A stretch of 64,000 nucleotides of DNA from JAUMBM01 sp964441755 (GCA_964441755.1 CAYTVG010000003.1:124001-188000), one strand, 5' to 3'. Positions 52,952 to 62,224 are shown, numbered from the stretch's first letter. Numbers and translations are program-made. Notes: a model not told the origin generated them from the sequence alone.

Positions 52952-53932
52952 ATGTACCGGAAAAAGCCTGCAGAGGCGGTAAGCCGCAGAGATCATCAGG
53001 CGAATAAACGAAAAAAGAGAGATCAAATGGTCATGGCAATTTGCCTGGCCATTGCTCTCTTTTTTTGGCTGCTCACCAAGATGTCACAGGTATATACAGT
53101 GGTAATACCTGTGCACATAGCTTACGATCTTCCCGCCGATAAAGTACTGGCTGTCAGTGCTCCCGGGCAGGCAACAGCAACGCTTCAGGGCAACGGGTGG
53201 GCATTGTTGCGCAACAACAGGCTGTACAGTAACTTGCGCTTCAGCATGCCTGTAAACACCGGGGCATCAACGCTTATTTCTTCTCAAACCATCCACACCC
53301 GACTTGAGGCAAGCCTGCATCATTCCGGGATAAGCATTACCGGGCTGGAGTATCCTACATTATCCCTACAGCTTGACAATAAGTCGAGTAAAATCATTCC
53401 TCTGTCGACTGCCAACTTAGCAGCAGCGCCAGCCAAGGGTTTCAGGATTATCAAGCCTATGCTGCTGTCACCGGCTCAAGTTCGCGTCACCGGTCCCTCT
53501 TCAGTTGTCGATTCCCTCAAAGAATGGCCGCTTGAAAGTAGGCATTGGTCCGATTGCAGGCAATCTTTTGTTGATTCTGTAGGCTTGCGCACCTCTCCGG
53601 CCACCCTTTCTTTCTCTGTCAGCAAGGTAGCAGTAGAGGTAGGTGCCGAGCCGCTTACCACCAAGGAACTTTTTATACCGGTAAAAATTATCAATGCAGC
53701 GGCAGACAGTCTCCGCTACTTTCCGCGGCAGGTAAAGGTCAGCTGCACCTTGGGTGTAAGCGTGTATGATTCCATAACGGCTGATGATTTTGTATTGCTG
53801 GCAGACCTGCGGGATGCCCAACTGAACAACAGTCAGCATACGGCGCCCATCATCATTGCCCGCGTGCCCGAAGGGGTTGAACACGTACGCCTCAGCAACC
53901 GTTCGGTCGAATTTTTGTTTATCTCTAAATAA
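52952..53932 (+). CDS. YbbR-like (CdaR-type) membrane protein
   Basis: This 326-residue protein has a basic N-terminus (RRDHQANKRKKRDQ), one membrane segment (MVMAICLAIALFFWLLTKMS) and then YbbR-type beta domains in the periplasm, recognisable in VYTVVIPVHIAYDLPADKVL, LLSPAQVRVTGPSSVVDSLK and TKELFIPVKI. In Firmicutes the homologue CdaR controls a diadenylate cyclase; that partner is not in this window, so its role here is unknown. It lies in the DUF1573-yajC-ybbR-dnaG operon. Confidence 0.85.
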   Translation: MYRKKPAEAVSRRDHQANKRKKRDQMVMAICLAIALFFWLLTKMSQVYTVVIPVHIAYDLPADKVLAVSAPGQATATLQGNGWALLRNNRLYSNLRFSMPVNTGASTLISSQTIHTRLEASLHHSGISITGLEYPTLSLQLDNKSSKIIPLSTANLAAAPAKGFRIIKPMLLSPAQVRVTGPSSVVDSLKEWPLESRHWSDCRQSFVDSVGLRTSPATLSFSVSKVAVEVGAEPLTTKELFIPVKIINAAADSLRYFPRQVKVSCTLGVSVYDSITADDFVLLADLRDAQLNNSQHTAPIIIARVPEGVEHVRLSNRSVEFLFISK

Positions 53933-53960
53933 ATAGGCTATTCCCGGGGGGGAACTCTGC

Positions 53961-55898
53961 ATGATAACAGAAAAAAGTAAGCGGGAAATTCTTGAGGCTG
54001 CACGTATCGAAGATATTGTGGGTGACTTTGTGCATTTGCGCCGGCGCGGCACCAGCCTGACGGGCCTCTGCCCGTTTCACAACGAAAAATCCCCTTCTTT
54101 TTACGTCAATCCCGCCCGCAATATCTTTAAATGCTTTGGCTGTAGTAAAGGAGGCGACCCTGCTGCTTTCCTCATGGAACACGAGCAGCTTTCCTTTACG
54201 GAAGCGCTCCGGTGGATTGCGCGCAAGTACAACATTGCTATCGAGGAAATTCAGCCCAGCGCCGAGGCGCTGCAGGCTGCCCAGGCAGAGGAAAGCCTTT
54301 TCATCATCAACCAGTTTGCAGCGGATTTTTTTCAACAGCAACTCCTGCATACTGACCGTGGCAGGTCAGTCGGCCTCAGTTACTTCCGCGAGCGAGGTTT
54401 CACAGAAGAGACTATCCGCAAATTTGGACTCGGGTTTGCACCCGTCAGCGGTGACGCACTGCTCCGGGAGGCAGCGCAGCAGCAGTACAACCTTTCCCAA
54501 TTGGAGGAGCTGGGACTGGTAAAAAATGGCCGCGACTTTTTCCGTGAGCGGGTCATGTTTTCTATCCACAATTTATCGGGAAAAATCATCGCCTTTGCCG
54601 GACGCATGCTGCAAAAAGATGCGAAAGGCCCCAAGTACATCAATAGCCCTGAAACCACTGTCTATCACAAAAGCCGCGTATTGTACGGCCTTAGTTTTGC
54701 CCGGCAGGCCATACGCAAGCAGGATGACTGTATACTGGTCGAAGGCTATACGGATGTGCTTTCGCTAAGCCAGGCAGGCATAGAGCATGTGGTTGCTTCC
54801 TCCGGTACGGCCCTGACGGTCGAACAAATCCGGCTCATCAAGCGCTACACCTCTCAGGTTACCCTGCTTTACGACGGCGATGCCGCGGGCATCAAAGCGG
54901 CACTCAGAGGTGTTGACCTGTTGCTTGAGCAGGATATGAACGTAAAAGTGGCCGTACTGCCGGCAGGGGAGGACCCTGACTCTTTTGTGCGCAAGATGGG
55001 TAAACTGGCTACAGAGGAGTATCTACAGGCCAACCGACAAGATTTTGTACTTTTCAAAGCCAGCCTGCTCGTGCGCGAAGCGGGGAATGATCCTGTAAAA
55101 AAAGCTGCCCTTATACAAGATATCATGGGCAGCATTGCCCGTGTACCCGAACCCATCAAACGCTCTCTGTACTGCAGGGAATGTGCAGCTTTATTTGAGG
55201 TTGACGAACAGCTCGTGGTTGCCGGCGTCAATAAGATTATTGCCGGAAATCTGCAGAAGCATCTGCAAAAAAACGAAGCACCACAGCCTGTTTTAACAGA
55301 TCAGCCCAACAGTACAACAACTTCTCCGGCCAGCTCGCCGGCAGTTGCGACAGGACACAGCTTTCAGGAACTGGATCTCGCCAGGGTACTTATCTTTTTC
55401 GGCGGACACTGGTATCAGGAAGAGAACCAACTCAGCGTTGCCCAGTTTGTCATTGACAATATCGATGACGTCATCGATCAATTTGACGCCCCTCTGTACC
55501 AGCAACTGGCCCTGGACGTCCGCAGCCGCCTATCTGCAGGTCTCGACATCAATACCGACTACTTTGTACGACACGAGGATGAACAAATCCGCAGACTGGC
55601 CATCGATTTGCTTCATTCTCCCAATGAGTTTAGTGAAAATTGGGAAAAAAAGTGGGGCATTGTTCTCAACCAGCAGCATCCCGACCACAACTGGAAAGAA
55701 GACAGCGAGCAAATGCTGAAGCGGTTCAGATTGCGCAAACTAAAGCGTATGCTCGACGATCATACCAGTCGCATAAGAGAAGCTGAGCAACAACAGCAGA
55801 TGGAAGAAGTCCTGCTGTTGCTCAAAGTCCACCAACGAATTAAACGCATGCACGACGAACTTGCGCAGCAACTGAAGACAGTTGTTCATCCGCGCTAA
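53961..55898 (+). CDS. dnaG: DNA primase
   Basis: This 645-residue protein has the CHC2 zinc finger at the N-terminus (CPFHNEKSPSFYVNPARNIF, then KCFGCSKGGD), the catalytic core with RVLYGLSFARQAIRKQDDCI, the TOPRIM acidic motifs VEGYTDVLSL and LLYDGDAAGIKAAL, and a helical C-terminal DnaB-binding part. It makes RNA primers for lagging-strand synthesis. It is unusual in being last in a DUF1573-yajC-ybbR-dnaG operon, since in many bacteria dnaG is next to rpoD or rpsU. A perfect palindromic terminator follows. Confidence 0.95.
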   Translation: MITEKSKREILEAARIEDIVGDFVHLRRRGTSLTGLCPFHNEKSPSFYVNPARNIFKCFGCSKGGDPAAFLMEHEQLSFTEALRWIARKYNIAIEEIQPSAEALQAAQAEESLFIINQFAADFFQQQLLHTDRGRSVGLSYFRERGFTEETIRKFGLGFAPVSGDALLREAAQQQYNLSQLEELGLVKNGRDFFRERVMFSIHNLSGKIIAFAGRMLQKDAKGPKYINSPETTVYHKSRVLYGLSFARQAIRKQDDCILVEGYTDVLSLSQAGIEHVVASSGTALTVEQIRLIKRYTSQVTLLYDGDAAGIKAALRGVDLLLEQDMNVKVAVLPAGEDPDSFVRKMGKLATEEYLQANRQDFVLFKASLLVREAGNDPVKKAALIQDIMGSIARVPEPIKRSLYCRECAALFEVDEQLVVAGVNKIIAGNLQKHLQKNEAPQPVLTDQPNSTTTSPASSPAVATGHSFQELDLARVLIFFGGHWYQEENQLSVAQFVIDNIDDVIDQFDAPLYQQLALDVRSRLSAGLDINTDYFVRHEDEQIRRLAIDLLHSPNEFSENWEKKWGIVLNQQHPDHNWKEDSEQMLKRFRLRKLKRMLDDHTSRIREAEQQQQMEEVLLLLKVHQRIKRMHDELAQQLKTVVHPR

Positions 55899-55899
55899 C

Positions 55900-55937
55900 A
55901 AAACACCCGTTGGCAGCTAGCTGCCAACGGGTGTTTT
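55900..55937. terminator. Perfect palindromic terminator between dnaG and aldolase gene
   Basis: The 38-nt stretch is a perfect palindrome (19-bp stem, centre TA) with A and T runs at the ends. It lies between two convergent stops (55898 and 55970). Confidence 0.9.
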
Positions 55938-55969
55938 ACACAAAATGATTTTTAAAAAACAAGCACGCG

Positions 55970-57052
55970 CTATGCGTTGCGATTAATGCAGTTGAGATCC
56001 TCAAAAGCAAGCTTCAGCCGGCTGATCATTGATTTTTCACCTTCCCGAAGCCATACACGCGGATCGTAGTATTTTTTATTGGGCTTATCCTCGCCCTCCG
56101 GATTGCCAATCTGGCCCTGCAGATAACCCGCCTTCTGGTTGTAATATTGGTGTATACCTTCCCAGAAAGACCACTGCATATCCGTATCGATATTCATCTT
56201 CACAGCACCATAGCTAATCGCCTCGCGAATCTCCTCGCGGGAAGAGCCGGAGCCGCCATGGAACACAAAATTGACCGGATTGTGCCCAAGTCCAAATTGG
56301 CTGCTGATGAAATCCTGTGAATTTTTGAGAATAACGGGCTTGAGTTCGACATTCCCCGGCTTGTACACACCGTGCACATTGCCAAAAGCTGCTGCCACTG
56401 TGAAACGATGGTTGACTTTGGAGAGATGTTCGTAAGCATAAGCAACTTCTTCCGGCTGCGTATACAAGCGCGCATTGTCTACATGTGAGTTATCGACACC
56501 GTCCTCTTCACCGCCCGTGACACCCAGCTCAATTTCCAGCGTCATACCCATTTTTGCCATACGTTCGAGAAAGCGGGCAGAGATTTCAATGTTCTCGTGC
56601 AGTGATTCCTCTGAAAGGTCCAGCATGTGTGAACTATAGAGCGGATAGCCATTGCGTGCAAAAAAGCGCTCACCGGCTTCCAGCAGCCCCTCTACCCAGG
56701 GAAGAATATCAAGCGCACAGTGGTCTGTATGCAAAATCACCGGCACACCATAGGCTTCAGCCATCTGGTGAACATGCATAGCACCGGAAATGCCCCCTGC
56801 AATGGATGCACGCTGGTCTTTGTTGGACAAACCCTTACCTGCAAAAAAGGCGCTGCCACCATTAGAAAACTGAATAATTACCGGTGAGTTGACCTCACGG
56901 GCCGTTTCAAGTACAGCATTGACAGAATTGGTGCCAATTACGTTGACCGCAGGCATGGCAAATCCCTGCTGGTTGGCATAATTCAACAACTCGGTGACCT
57001 CTTCACCGTGAAGAACTCCGGCACGAAAACGTGTGGTAGCGCTCGTTGACAT
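55970..57052 (-). CDS. fbaA: Class II fructose-bisphosphate aldolase
   Basis: This 360-residue protein is a zinc-dependent class II aldolase: VPVILHTDHCALDILPWVEG holds the catalytic Asp and a zinc His, EIELGVTGGEEDGVDN is the hinge with a metal ligand, and FVFHGGSGSSREEIREAI and KMNIDTDMQWSFWEG are the phosphate-binding parts. It cleaves fructose 1,6-bisphosphate in glycolysis and works in reverse in gluconeogenesis. The length matches the class IIA type. A TATCTTTG element on the minus strand at 57075-57082 is its promoter. Confidence 0.95.
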   Translation of the reverse strand: MSTSATTRFRAGVLHGEEVTELLNYANQQGFAMPAVNVIGTNSVNAVLETAREVNSPVIIQFSNGGSAFFAGKGLSNKDQRASIAGGISGAMHVHQMAEAYGVPVILHTDHCALDILPWVEGLLEAGERFFARNGYPLYSSHMLDLSEESLHENIEISARFLERMAKMGMTLEIELGVTGGEEDGVDNSHVDNARLYTQPEEVAYAYEHLSKVNHRFTVAAAFGNVHGVYKPGNVELKPVILKNSQDFISSQFGLGHNPVNFVFHGGSGSSREEIREAISYGAVKMNIDTDMQWSFWEGIHQYYNQKAGYLQGQIGNPEGEDKPNKKYYDPRVWLREGEKSMISRLKLAFEDLNCINRNA

Positions 57053-57074
57053 ATGTTTATAATTTGATACGCAG

Positions 57075-57082
57075 CAAAGATA
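57075..57082 (-). promoter_or_regulatory. Promoter element of aldolase gene
   Basis: The minus strand reads TATCTTTG, an exact TAnnTTTG match 23 nt upstream of the ATG. Confidence 0.5.
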
Positions 57083-57175
57083 CTGCTAATTTCAATCAAC
57101 CGCTTGCCTGTAAAGCAATTCTTGCAAGAATACGCCTGCAAAGCAACTCAATGCCGTCGCCGGTCAAAAAACATC

Positions 57176-58120
57176 TTAAACGATCCCTTTCTCTGTCAGA
57201 TAACGTTCTGCATCCAAAGCTGCCATGCAACCCGAACCCGCTGCAGTTACCGCTTGCCGATAAATATGATCCTGCGCATCACCGGAAGCAAAGACACCCT
57301 CTATGTTGGTCAGGCTGCGCCCCGGCTTGGTGATCAGGTAGCCAGTCGGCTCCATATCCAGCCAACCTTTGAAAATATCCGTATTGGGCTTGTGTCCGAT
57401 CGCCACAAAGAAACCGCTAACCGCAATATCTGTCTTCTCACCGGTTTTGTTATTGCGCAGACGCACTCCTTCAACCTCCTCATCACCAAGAATTTCTTCT
57501 GCCTCAGTATTCCAGTGAATGATAATATTGGGCGTATTGAACACCCGCTGCTGCATAATTTTTGAAGCCCGCAGTTCATCCCGCCGTACCAGCATGTGCA
57601 CAGTAGGGCAGAGCTTAGCCAGGTAGGTAGCCTCCTCAGCAGCTGTATCGCCACCGCCCACAATAGCAACCTCTTTACCGCGGAAAAAGAACCCGTCACA
57701 GACCGCACAAGCAGAGACCCCCTTATTCATCAGCTTTTTTTCCGAATCCAGCCCCAGCCACATAGCACTCGCCCCCGTGGAGATGATGACCGCATCAGCA
57801 TGTATCTCCTGACCGCCTTCCGTCCACACCTTGTGCACAGGGCCGCTGAAATCCACTCGTGTAATCAGTTCGAAGCGAATATCCGTACCAAAGCGCTCAG
57901 CCTGTTTCCTGAAATCTTCCATCATCTGAGGCCCCTGCACACCATCCGGATAGCCGGGATAATTCTCAACGTCGGTTGTTATCATCAACTGTCCCCCCGG
58001 CTCCTGGCCCGTAAACAGCACCGGCTTGAGGTTGGCCCGTGCAGCGTAAATGGCCGCCGTATAGCCCGCCGGTCCCGAACCTATAATCAGGCAATGAAAA
58101 TGCTCTGTTGACTTGTCCAT
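57176..58120 (-). CDS. trxB: Thioredoxin reductase
   Basis: This 314-residue flavoprotein has the FAD loop IIGSGPAGYTAAIYAARANL, the redox-active CAVCDG in GVSACAVCDGFFFRGK, the NADPH loop AIVGGGDTAAEEATYLAKLC and the C-terminal FASGDAQDHIYRQAVTAAG. It reduces thioredoxin with NADPH in the cytoplasm. A TAATTTTG element with a TTG 18 nt upstream (minus strand, 58144-58151) is a likely promoter. The next gene to the left (aldolase) is co-oriented but has its own promoter. Confidence 0.95.
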   Translation of the reverse strand: MDKSTEHFHCLIIGSGPAGYTAAIYAARANLKPVLFTGQEPGGQLMITTDVENYPGYPDGVQGPQMMEDFRKQAERFGTDIRFELITRVDFSGPVHKVWTEGGQEIHADAVIISTGASAMWLGLDSEKKLMNKGVSACAVCDGFFFRGKEVAIVGGGDTAAEEATYLAKLCPTVHMLVRRDELRASKIMQQRVFNTPNIIIHWNTEAEEILGDEEVEGVRLRNNKTGEKTDIAVSGFFVAIGHKPNTDIFKGWLDMEPTGYLITKPGRSLTNIEGVFASGDAQDHIYRQAVTAAGSGCMAALDAERYLTEKGIV

Positions 58121-58489
58121 GTCTTCAATATTTTTTGCAGCTGCAAAATTACATTTTTCGGCCGGCCATCAAAGTGACTGTAATCACTTTTCGCAGCACA
58201 GCAGGCTGGCAACGCAGCCCGAACGGGGTATTTTAACCATTTTAATCCCGAAACGCTCACCTGTACCATGGAATTTTGCTCGCTTTGGCCTTGCCGGCCA
58301 ATGAGCCGGCGGATTATCCGGCCTCATCTGTCGGAAAAAATTGCATATACGGTACGAAAAGCCGAACTTTATAGTCTGTTGCGGGCGGGGGTGTTTTATT
58401 GCATCCGTTGCCCCCAAAATGTAACAATAGCCTTCTGAGGCCCTGTAAGAAATCCCCGGCAAGCTATCAAGCTGGCAAATAATTACCTT
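58121..58489. other. Divergent intergenic region between trxB and subtilase gene
   Basis: This 369-nt gap holds the trxB promoter at 58144-58151 and a few GC-rich inverted repeats such as GGGGG (58387-58391) with CCCCC (58411-58415). I see no gene and no clear promoter for the subtilase gene. Confidence 0.5.
58144..58151 (-). promoter_or_regulatory. Promoter of trxB
   Basis: The minus strand reads TAATTTTG, an exact TAnnTTTG match, with TTG at 58170-58172 (18 nt between). Confidence 0.55.
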
Positions 58490-60016
58490 ATGCTGTCAAC
58501 CATTGCTTTTTGGATCGTCCTGCCGGCCTTAGCCGGATGGTATTTTGTTGAAAATCAAAAATTTACACCCTATTTTCGCCTCATCGTGCTGCTTGGGCTG
58601 GCGCTGGCAGGAGTAGGGTGGGGGATGTCCGCCGGCACTGCCGGCGAAAAAGCCCCCTGGCTTATACGCGAGCTGCTGCTGCTGTCCGCCTCCGGCTTGT
58701 GGTTTTTTATGTCGAAAAAAAAGCAGGTGCCCGGCTGGCAATCGCTGCTGCTGGCAGCAGCCATTGCCTTTTGGACACAGTACCTGTGGCCCAAGACCCA
58801 ACACCAGGTTGAAGTCACAGCCCTCGACCCTTCGGGCGAGTGGCTGGTGCTGCCAAAACAGCAGCCGGCGGCTACCGCCCGGCTGCGCCGTTGGGCTGCC
58901 GACAGGCAGATACGCGTCCGCACAGCTTTTGTGCCGGCCGAGCCACAGGCTACGGCCTTGGACGAATACCTGATTTTTGACCTGCCTGACGGCAGTCCGC
59001 AGGCTGCCGCCTGGCAGCAGGAGCTCCTGCAATCAGGGCTGGTAGACTGGCTGGAGCCCAATGAATTGCTGCGGCTGCCAACACCTGTAAACCTGCCGGG
59101 CAACAGTCGCAACACACCCACACTAGCTGTCAATGACCCGCAGGCTGCACAGCAATGGGCGCTGGGTGTGCTGGAAATCAACAAAATACACCAGTGGATT
59201 GAGCAAGGACGCATCAAGGCCCGCAAGCGGGCGCTCATTGCGATACTGGATACGGGTGTTGACGCGCAGCACGAAGACCTGGCCGCCAATTACACATCGC
59301 TCAAGAAGCAGTACGACAACGACCCTAAAGGCCACGGAACCCACTGCGCCGGTATTGCCGCAGCCGTTACCCACAACCGTAAAGGCGTGGCAGGTTGGTC
59401 TAAAAGCAATGATTTTGTGCGCGTTACGAGCATTAAAGTACTCAATGCCAACGGAATGGGCAGCCAGGAAAGCATCATTGACGGTATCATAGAGGCCGCC
59501 GACAAAGGAGCCGACGTTATATCGCTGTCGCTGGGCGGTTTCAGCAACCAAAGCCGGCAACGAGCTTACGAACAAGCAGTAGCTTATGCGGCACGCAAAT
59601 CGGCCATCGTAGTAGCTGCTGCCGGCAATTTTAACAGACCGGCAACCGGCTTTGCGCCCGCCAACGCCAAGGGCGTTATAGCGGTGGCTGCTGTTGATGC
59701 CAACCTCAATCGGGCGCCTTTTTCCAATTACCTCAACCAGATAGAAATGCCGCTGGCAGCGCCGGGCGTCGACATTCTGTCGACCGTACCCGCCAATGGC
59801 TATCAGTCTTTCAGCGGCACCTCCATGGCAGCTCCGTATGTTGCCGGCGCTATCGGCATGCTGCGCAGCCTGCAGCCGTCGCTACAGGCTGCACAAGCCT
59901 TTGAACTGCTGCACGAGACTGGCCGCGTTTTGCCGGCAGGCGCTGCTACCGGCCGGCTGATTCAGCCGGCAGCGGCGCTGCAGCGGTTGATGGAGAAAAA
60001 TGAAGGGGAAAACTAG
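58490..60016 (+). CDS. Membrane-anchored subtilisin-like serine protease (S8)
   Basis: This 508-residue protein has three N-terminal membrane segments (residues 1-20, 25-45 and about 66-95), a linker of about 130 residues and a C-terminal S8 domain (about 220-500). The triad is visible: Asp254 in IAILDTGVDAQHEDLA, His282 in KGHGTHCAGIA and Ser445 in SGTSMAAPYVAGAIG. There is no secretion tail, and the anchor suggests a protease domain facing the periplasm or cytoplasm. Most Bacteroidota subtilases are T9SS cargo, so the membrane-anchored form stands out. It is a single-gene unit with high GC in the linker. Confidence 0.88.
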   Translation: MLSTIAFWIVLPALAGWYFVENQKFTPYFRLIVLLGLALAGVGWGMSAGTAGEKAPWLIRELLLLSASGLWFFMSKKKQVPGWQSLLLAAAIAFWTQYLWPKTQHQVEVTALDPSGEWLVLPKQQPAATARLRRWAADRQIRVRTAFVPAEPQATALDEYLIFDLPDGSPQAAAWQQELLQSGLVDWLEPNELLRLPTPVNLPGNSRNTPTLAVNDPQAAQQWALGVLEINKIHQWIEQGRIKARKRALIAILDTGVDAQHEDLAANYTSLKKQYDNDPKGHGTHCAGIAAAVTHNRKGVAGWSKSNDFVRVTSIKVLNANGMGSQESIIDGIIEAADKGADVISLSLGGFSNQSRQRAYEQAVAYAARKSAIVVAAAGNFNRPATGFAPANAKGVIAVAAVDANLNRAPFSNYLNQIEMPLAAPGVDILSTVPANGYQSFSGTSMAAPYVAGAIGMLRSLQPSLQAAQAFELLHETGRVLPAGAATGRLIQPAAALQRLMEKNEGEN

Positions 60017-60173
60017 CAGGTGTTCCGGCTGCAGCCCGGAACACGCTGAGTAACGGCAAATCCGGCAAGTCGTATTTTTCCTATAATTTATATTATGTTA
60101 AGTAGAGTTGCAAAAATGGCGCATTTTTGACAGCTGTCTGCTTCACGCTCTTGGCCACAGCCAAAAAAAGGCC

Positions 60174-60181
60174 TATTTTTG
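60174..60181 (+). promoter_or_regulatory. Promoter of ubiE-porT
   Basis: TATTTTTG is an exact TAnnTTTG match with TTG at 60151-60153, exactly 20 nt upstream. An in-frame TTG at 60179 overlaps this element, so the ATG at 60203 is the start. Confidence 0.65.
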
Positions 60182-60202
60182 TGGCTCAAAGATATACAAT
60201 TC

Positions 60203-60943
60203 ATGACGCAACCCTCCGTGACGCCTTACGGTGACGGCCTCGGCAAAAAAGAACAAGTATCGCGCATGTTTAATCGCATCGCGCCTTACTACGATTTCCT
60301 CAACAGACTGCTTTCTCTGGGCATCGATGTCCAATGGCGCAAACGCGCCATCGCACTGCTGGATCCGCAGCAGCACCGGTATATACTCGATGTGGCAACC
60401 GGTACTGCCGATGTCGCACTACAAACCATGCGGCAGCTACCCTCAGTAGAAAAAATTCAGGGAATCGATATTTCCAACGAAATGTTGGAAATAGGTCGTG
60501 AAAAAATTAAAAAAGCTGGCTATACCCAACAAATCAGGCTTGACGAAGGCGACTCCGAAAATCTCCCTTTTCAGGACAATACCTTCGATGCCATAACTGT
60601 CGCTTTTGGAGTGCGCAACTTTGAACACCTGGAAAAAGGCCTGGCTGAGATGCTTCGCGTACTGAAACCCGGCGGCAAAGTGGTGATCCTGGAATTTAGC
60701 AGGCCAAGATTATTTCCTTTCAGGCAATTATTCAACCTCTACTTTCGTTACATATTGCCGGGTATCGGCCGACTGACGTCCAAAGATCCCAAAGCTTATC
60801 GCTATCTGTATGAATCTGTACAGGCCTTTCCCGATGGTAAGGACTTTGTAAATATCATGGATCGTATTGGCTACATTGCAAACCGCGACATCACGCTCAC
60901 ATTAGGTATATGCTCAATCTACACTGGCGAAAAACAAGCCTGA
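60203..60943 (+). CDS. ubiE: Demethylmenaquinone methyltransferase (UbiE/MenG)
   Basis: The protein has 246 residues from the ATG at 60203. It shows VSRMFNRIAPYYDFLNRLLS, the SAM-binding ILDVATGTADVALQTM, the motif AITVAFGVRNFEHLEKGLAE and LRVLKPGGKVVILEFSRP, all diagnostic of UbiE/COQ5. It adds the last methyl group in menaquinone synthesis (or a similar step to ubiquinone). With UbiX and the MqnP-like enzyme this makes menaquinone the more likely product. It is cotranscribed with porT, whose start overlaps its end by 34 nt. Confidence 0.95.
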   Translation: MTQPSVTPYGDGLGKKEQVSRMFNRIAPYYDFLNRLLSLGIDVQWRKRAIALLDPQQHRYILDVATGTADVALQTMRQLPSVEKIQGIDISNEMLEIGREKIKKAGYTQQIRLDEGDSENLPFQDNTFDAITVAFGVRNFEHLEKGLAEMLRVLKPGGKVVILEFSRPRLFPFRQLFNLYFRYILPGIGRLTSKDPKAYRYLYESVQAFPDGKDFVNIMDRIGYIANRDITLTLGICSIYTGEKQA

Positions 60944-61632
60944 CATCATTGTTGTTGCTGTCATTTGGCCTAATGTTACAGGCCCAACAATATGGCGGGG
61001 GCAATTACAATTATTACGATTTTCAGGGAAAATCATACTACTTCGGCATTACGCTGGCGCTAAACTCAAGTAGCTATACGCCTTTCAGGTCTGCCAATTT
61101 TATCTACAGTGACAGTATACGCGGCATATCTTCTATTAAAGGTCCCGGCGGCAATGTGGGCATTGTCACCAACCTGAAGATCGGGGAGTATTTTGATTTT
61201 CGGTTCCTCCCTACCCTATCCTTTTCCGAGCGCAGCCTTGTCTATGATAAAAATAGCCGAATCAATGCTACCTCTCAGCGAACGCTGGCGTCCGTATTGG
61301 TAGAAATGCCTTTCCAGTTTCGTTATAAGTCGGCACCTTTCCACGACAAGCGCCTGTTTGTCCTCGCAGGGGTCAAGTATAGTTTTGATGTGGCCAGTGA
61401 TTCGCGAAGCAGACAGGCAGAAAGCCTCGTGAAAATATCCCCCCACGATTTTGCCGTAGAATACGGGGCAGGTGTTCAAATTTTTTCACCTTATTTCATT
61501 TTTTCCCCTGAAGTGAAAATTTCACACGGAATCGGCAATACATTGATTTTCAACCCTAATTTGGAAGAATCTACGGTACTGGAAAAAATCCTTAGCCGTA
61601 CTTTCACCCTTAGCTTCCATTTCGAGGGCTGA
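60910..61632 (+). CDS. porT: T9SS outer-membrane protein PorT
   Basis: This 240-residue protein has a signal peptide (about residues 1-25, ending MLQAQ) and a beta-barrel body: YYFGITLALNSSSYTPFR, EYFDFRFLPTLSFSERSLVY, LVEMPFQFRYKSAPFHDKRL, FVLAGVKYSFDVASD and the C-terminal TFTLSFHFEG with terminal aromatic strand. PorT (SprT) is needed for type IX secretion and gliding. The ubiE-porT order is conserved in Bacteroidota. The start overlaps ubiE by 34 nt, and the last 23 nt overlap the convergent AcpH-like gene. Confidence 0.9.
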   Translation: MLNLHWRKTSLTSLLLLSFGLMLQAQQYGGGNYNYYDFQGKSYYFGITLALNSSSYTPFRSANFIYSDSIRGISSIKGPGGNVGIVTNLKIGEYFDFRFLPTLSFSERSLVYDKNSRINATSQRTLASVLVEMPFQFRYKSAPFHDKRLFVLAGVKYSFDVASDSRSRQAESLVKISPHDFAVEYGAGVQIFSPYFIFSPEVKISHGIGNTLIFNPNLEESTVLEKILSRTFTLSFHFEG

Positions 61633-62206
61633 GAAATTGCGTTTGGGTAAATGCCTTTATGGCAGGGTAAAAAGTGTCAAAATCCAGCATGAGCTGCGCC
61701 TGCTGCGCGCGCAGGCTCTCCCCTACCCCTTCCATGAGGTTCGGTTGGCTGACTCGTTTCTGCAGCCGCTCAAAAGTGTGCTCAATTCCTTCAATGCTGG
61801 TATAATGGCGCAACCAGCGGTCAGCAACCATGGCTTCCAGTTGTGGATGCAGTCGCTGCGGTACCAGCGCAAGCTGCGCGAGCAAAACGTCATAGACATA
61901 GGCATGGAAGTCTTCCAGCGGTTGAGAATACCACTTTGACCAGGCATTGCTCAGCAAATAATCGTAAAAAACATCCACGACAACCGTTGCGTACTTGCCG
62001 TGCATCGGACGCAATCGGACGACACTGCTGTGCGTGGCAGCATGCTGGTCTGTAAACCAGTCGATCTGCCTGTGCATGCGAACGCCCGCCGCAACATCCG
62101 GCTGCAGGCTTGTAAGCTCCCGGTTGCTGACCAGATCGCCCAGAAAATTTCCGAGCATAAGTTGTTTATGAGGGCTCGACAAAGCAAGATGCGCTAAGAA
62201 ATTCAT
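61610..62206 (-). CDS. acpH: Acyl-carrier-protein phosphodiesterase-like protein (AcpH)
   Basis: This 198-residue protein matches AcpH: MNFLAHLALSSPHKQLMLGN, FLGDLVSNRE, the HRQIDWFTDQHAATHSSVVR metal-binding region with two His and an Asp, and VVVDVFYDYLLSNAWSKWYS. AcpH removes the 4'-phosphopantetheine group from acyl carrier protein. The metal residues of the HD-like domain are present. It converges on porT with a 23-nt overlap of coding ends and is divergent from ychF. Confidence 0.9.
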   Translation of the reverse strand: MNFLAHLALSSPHKQLMLGNFLGDLVSNRELTSLQPDVAAGVRMHRQIDWFTDQHAATHSSVVRLRPMHGKYATVVVDVFYDYLLSNAWSKWYSQPLEDFHAYVYDVLLAQLALVPQRLHPQLEAMVADRWLRHYTSIEGIEHTFERLQKRVSQPNLMEGVGESLRAQQAQLMLDFDTFYPAIKAFTQTQFLSPRNGS

Positions 62207-62216
62207 GGATAAATGT

Positions 62217-62224
62217 TACCTTTG
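62217..62224 (+). promoter_or_regulatory. Promoter element of ychF
   Basis: TACCTTTG is an exact TAnnTTTG match 80 nt before the ychF start. No TTG is at the usual spacing. Confidence 0.45.

Noticed and set aside
53501..54052. 183-codon minus-strand frame across the ybbR/dnaG junction
   Set aside because: It is antisense to two conserved genes and crosses the operon gap, so it is most likely a shadow.
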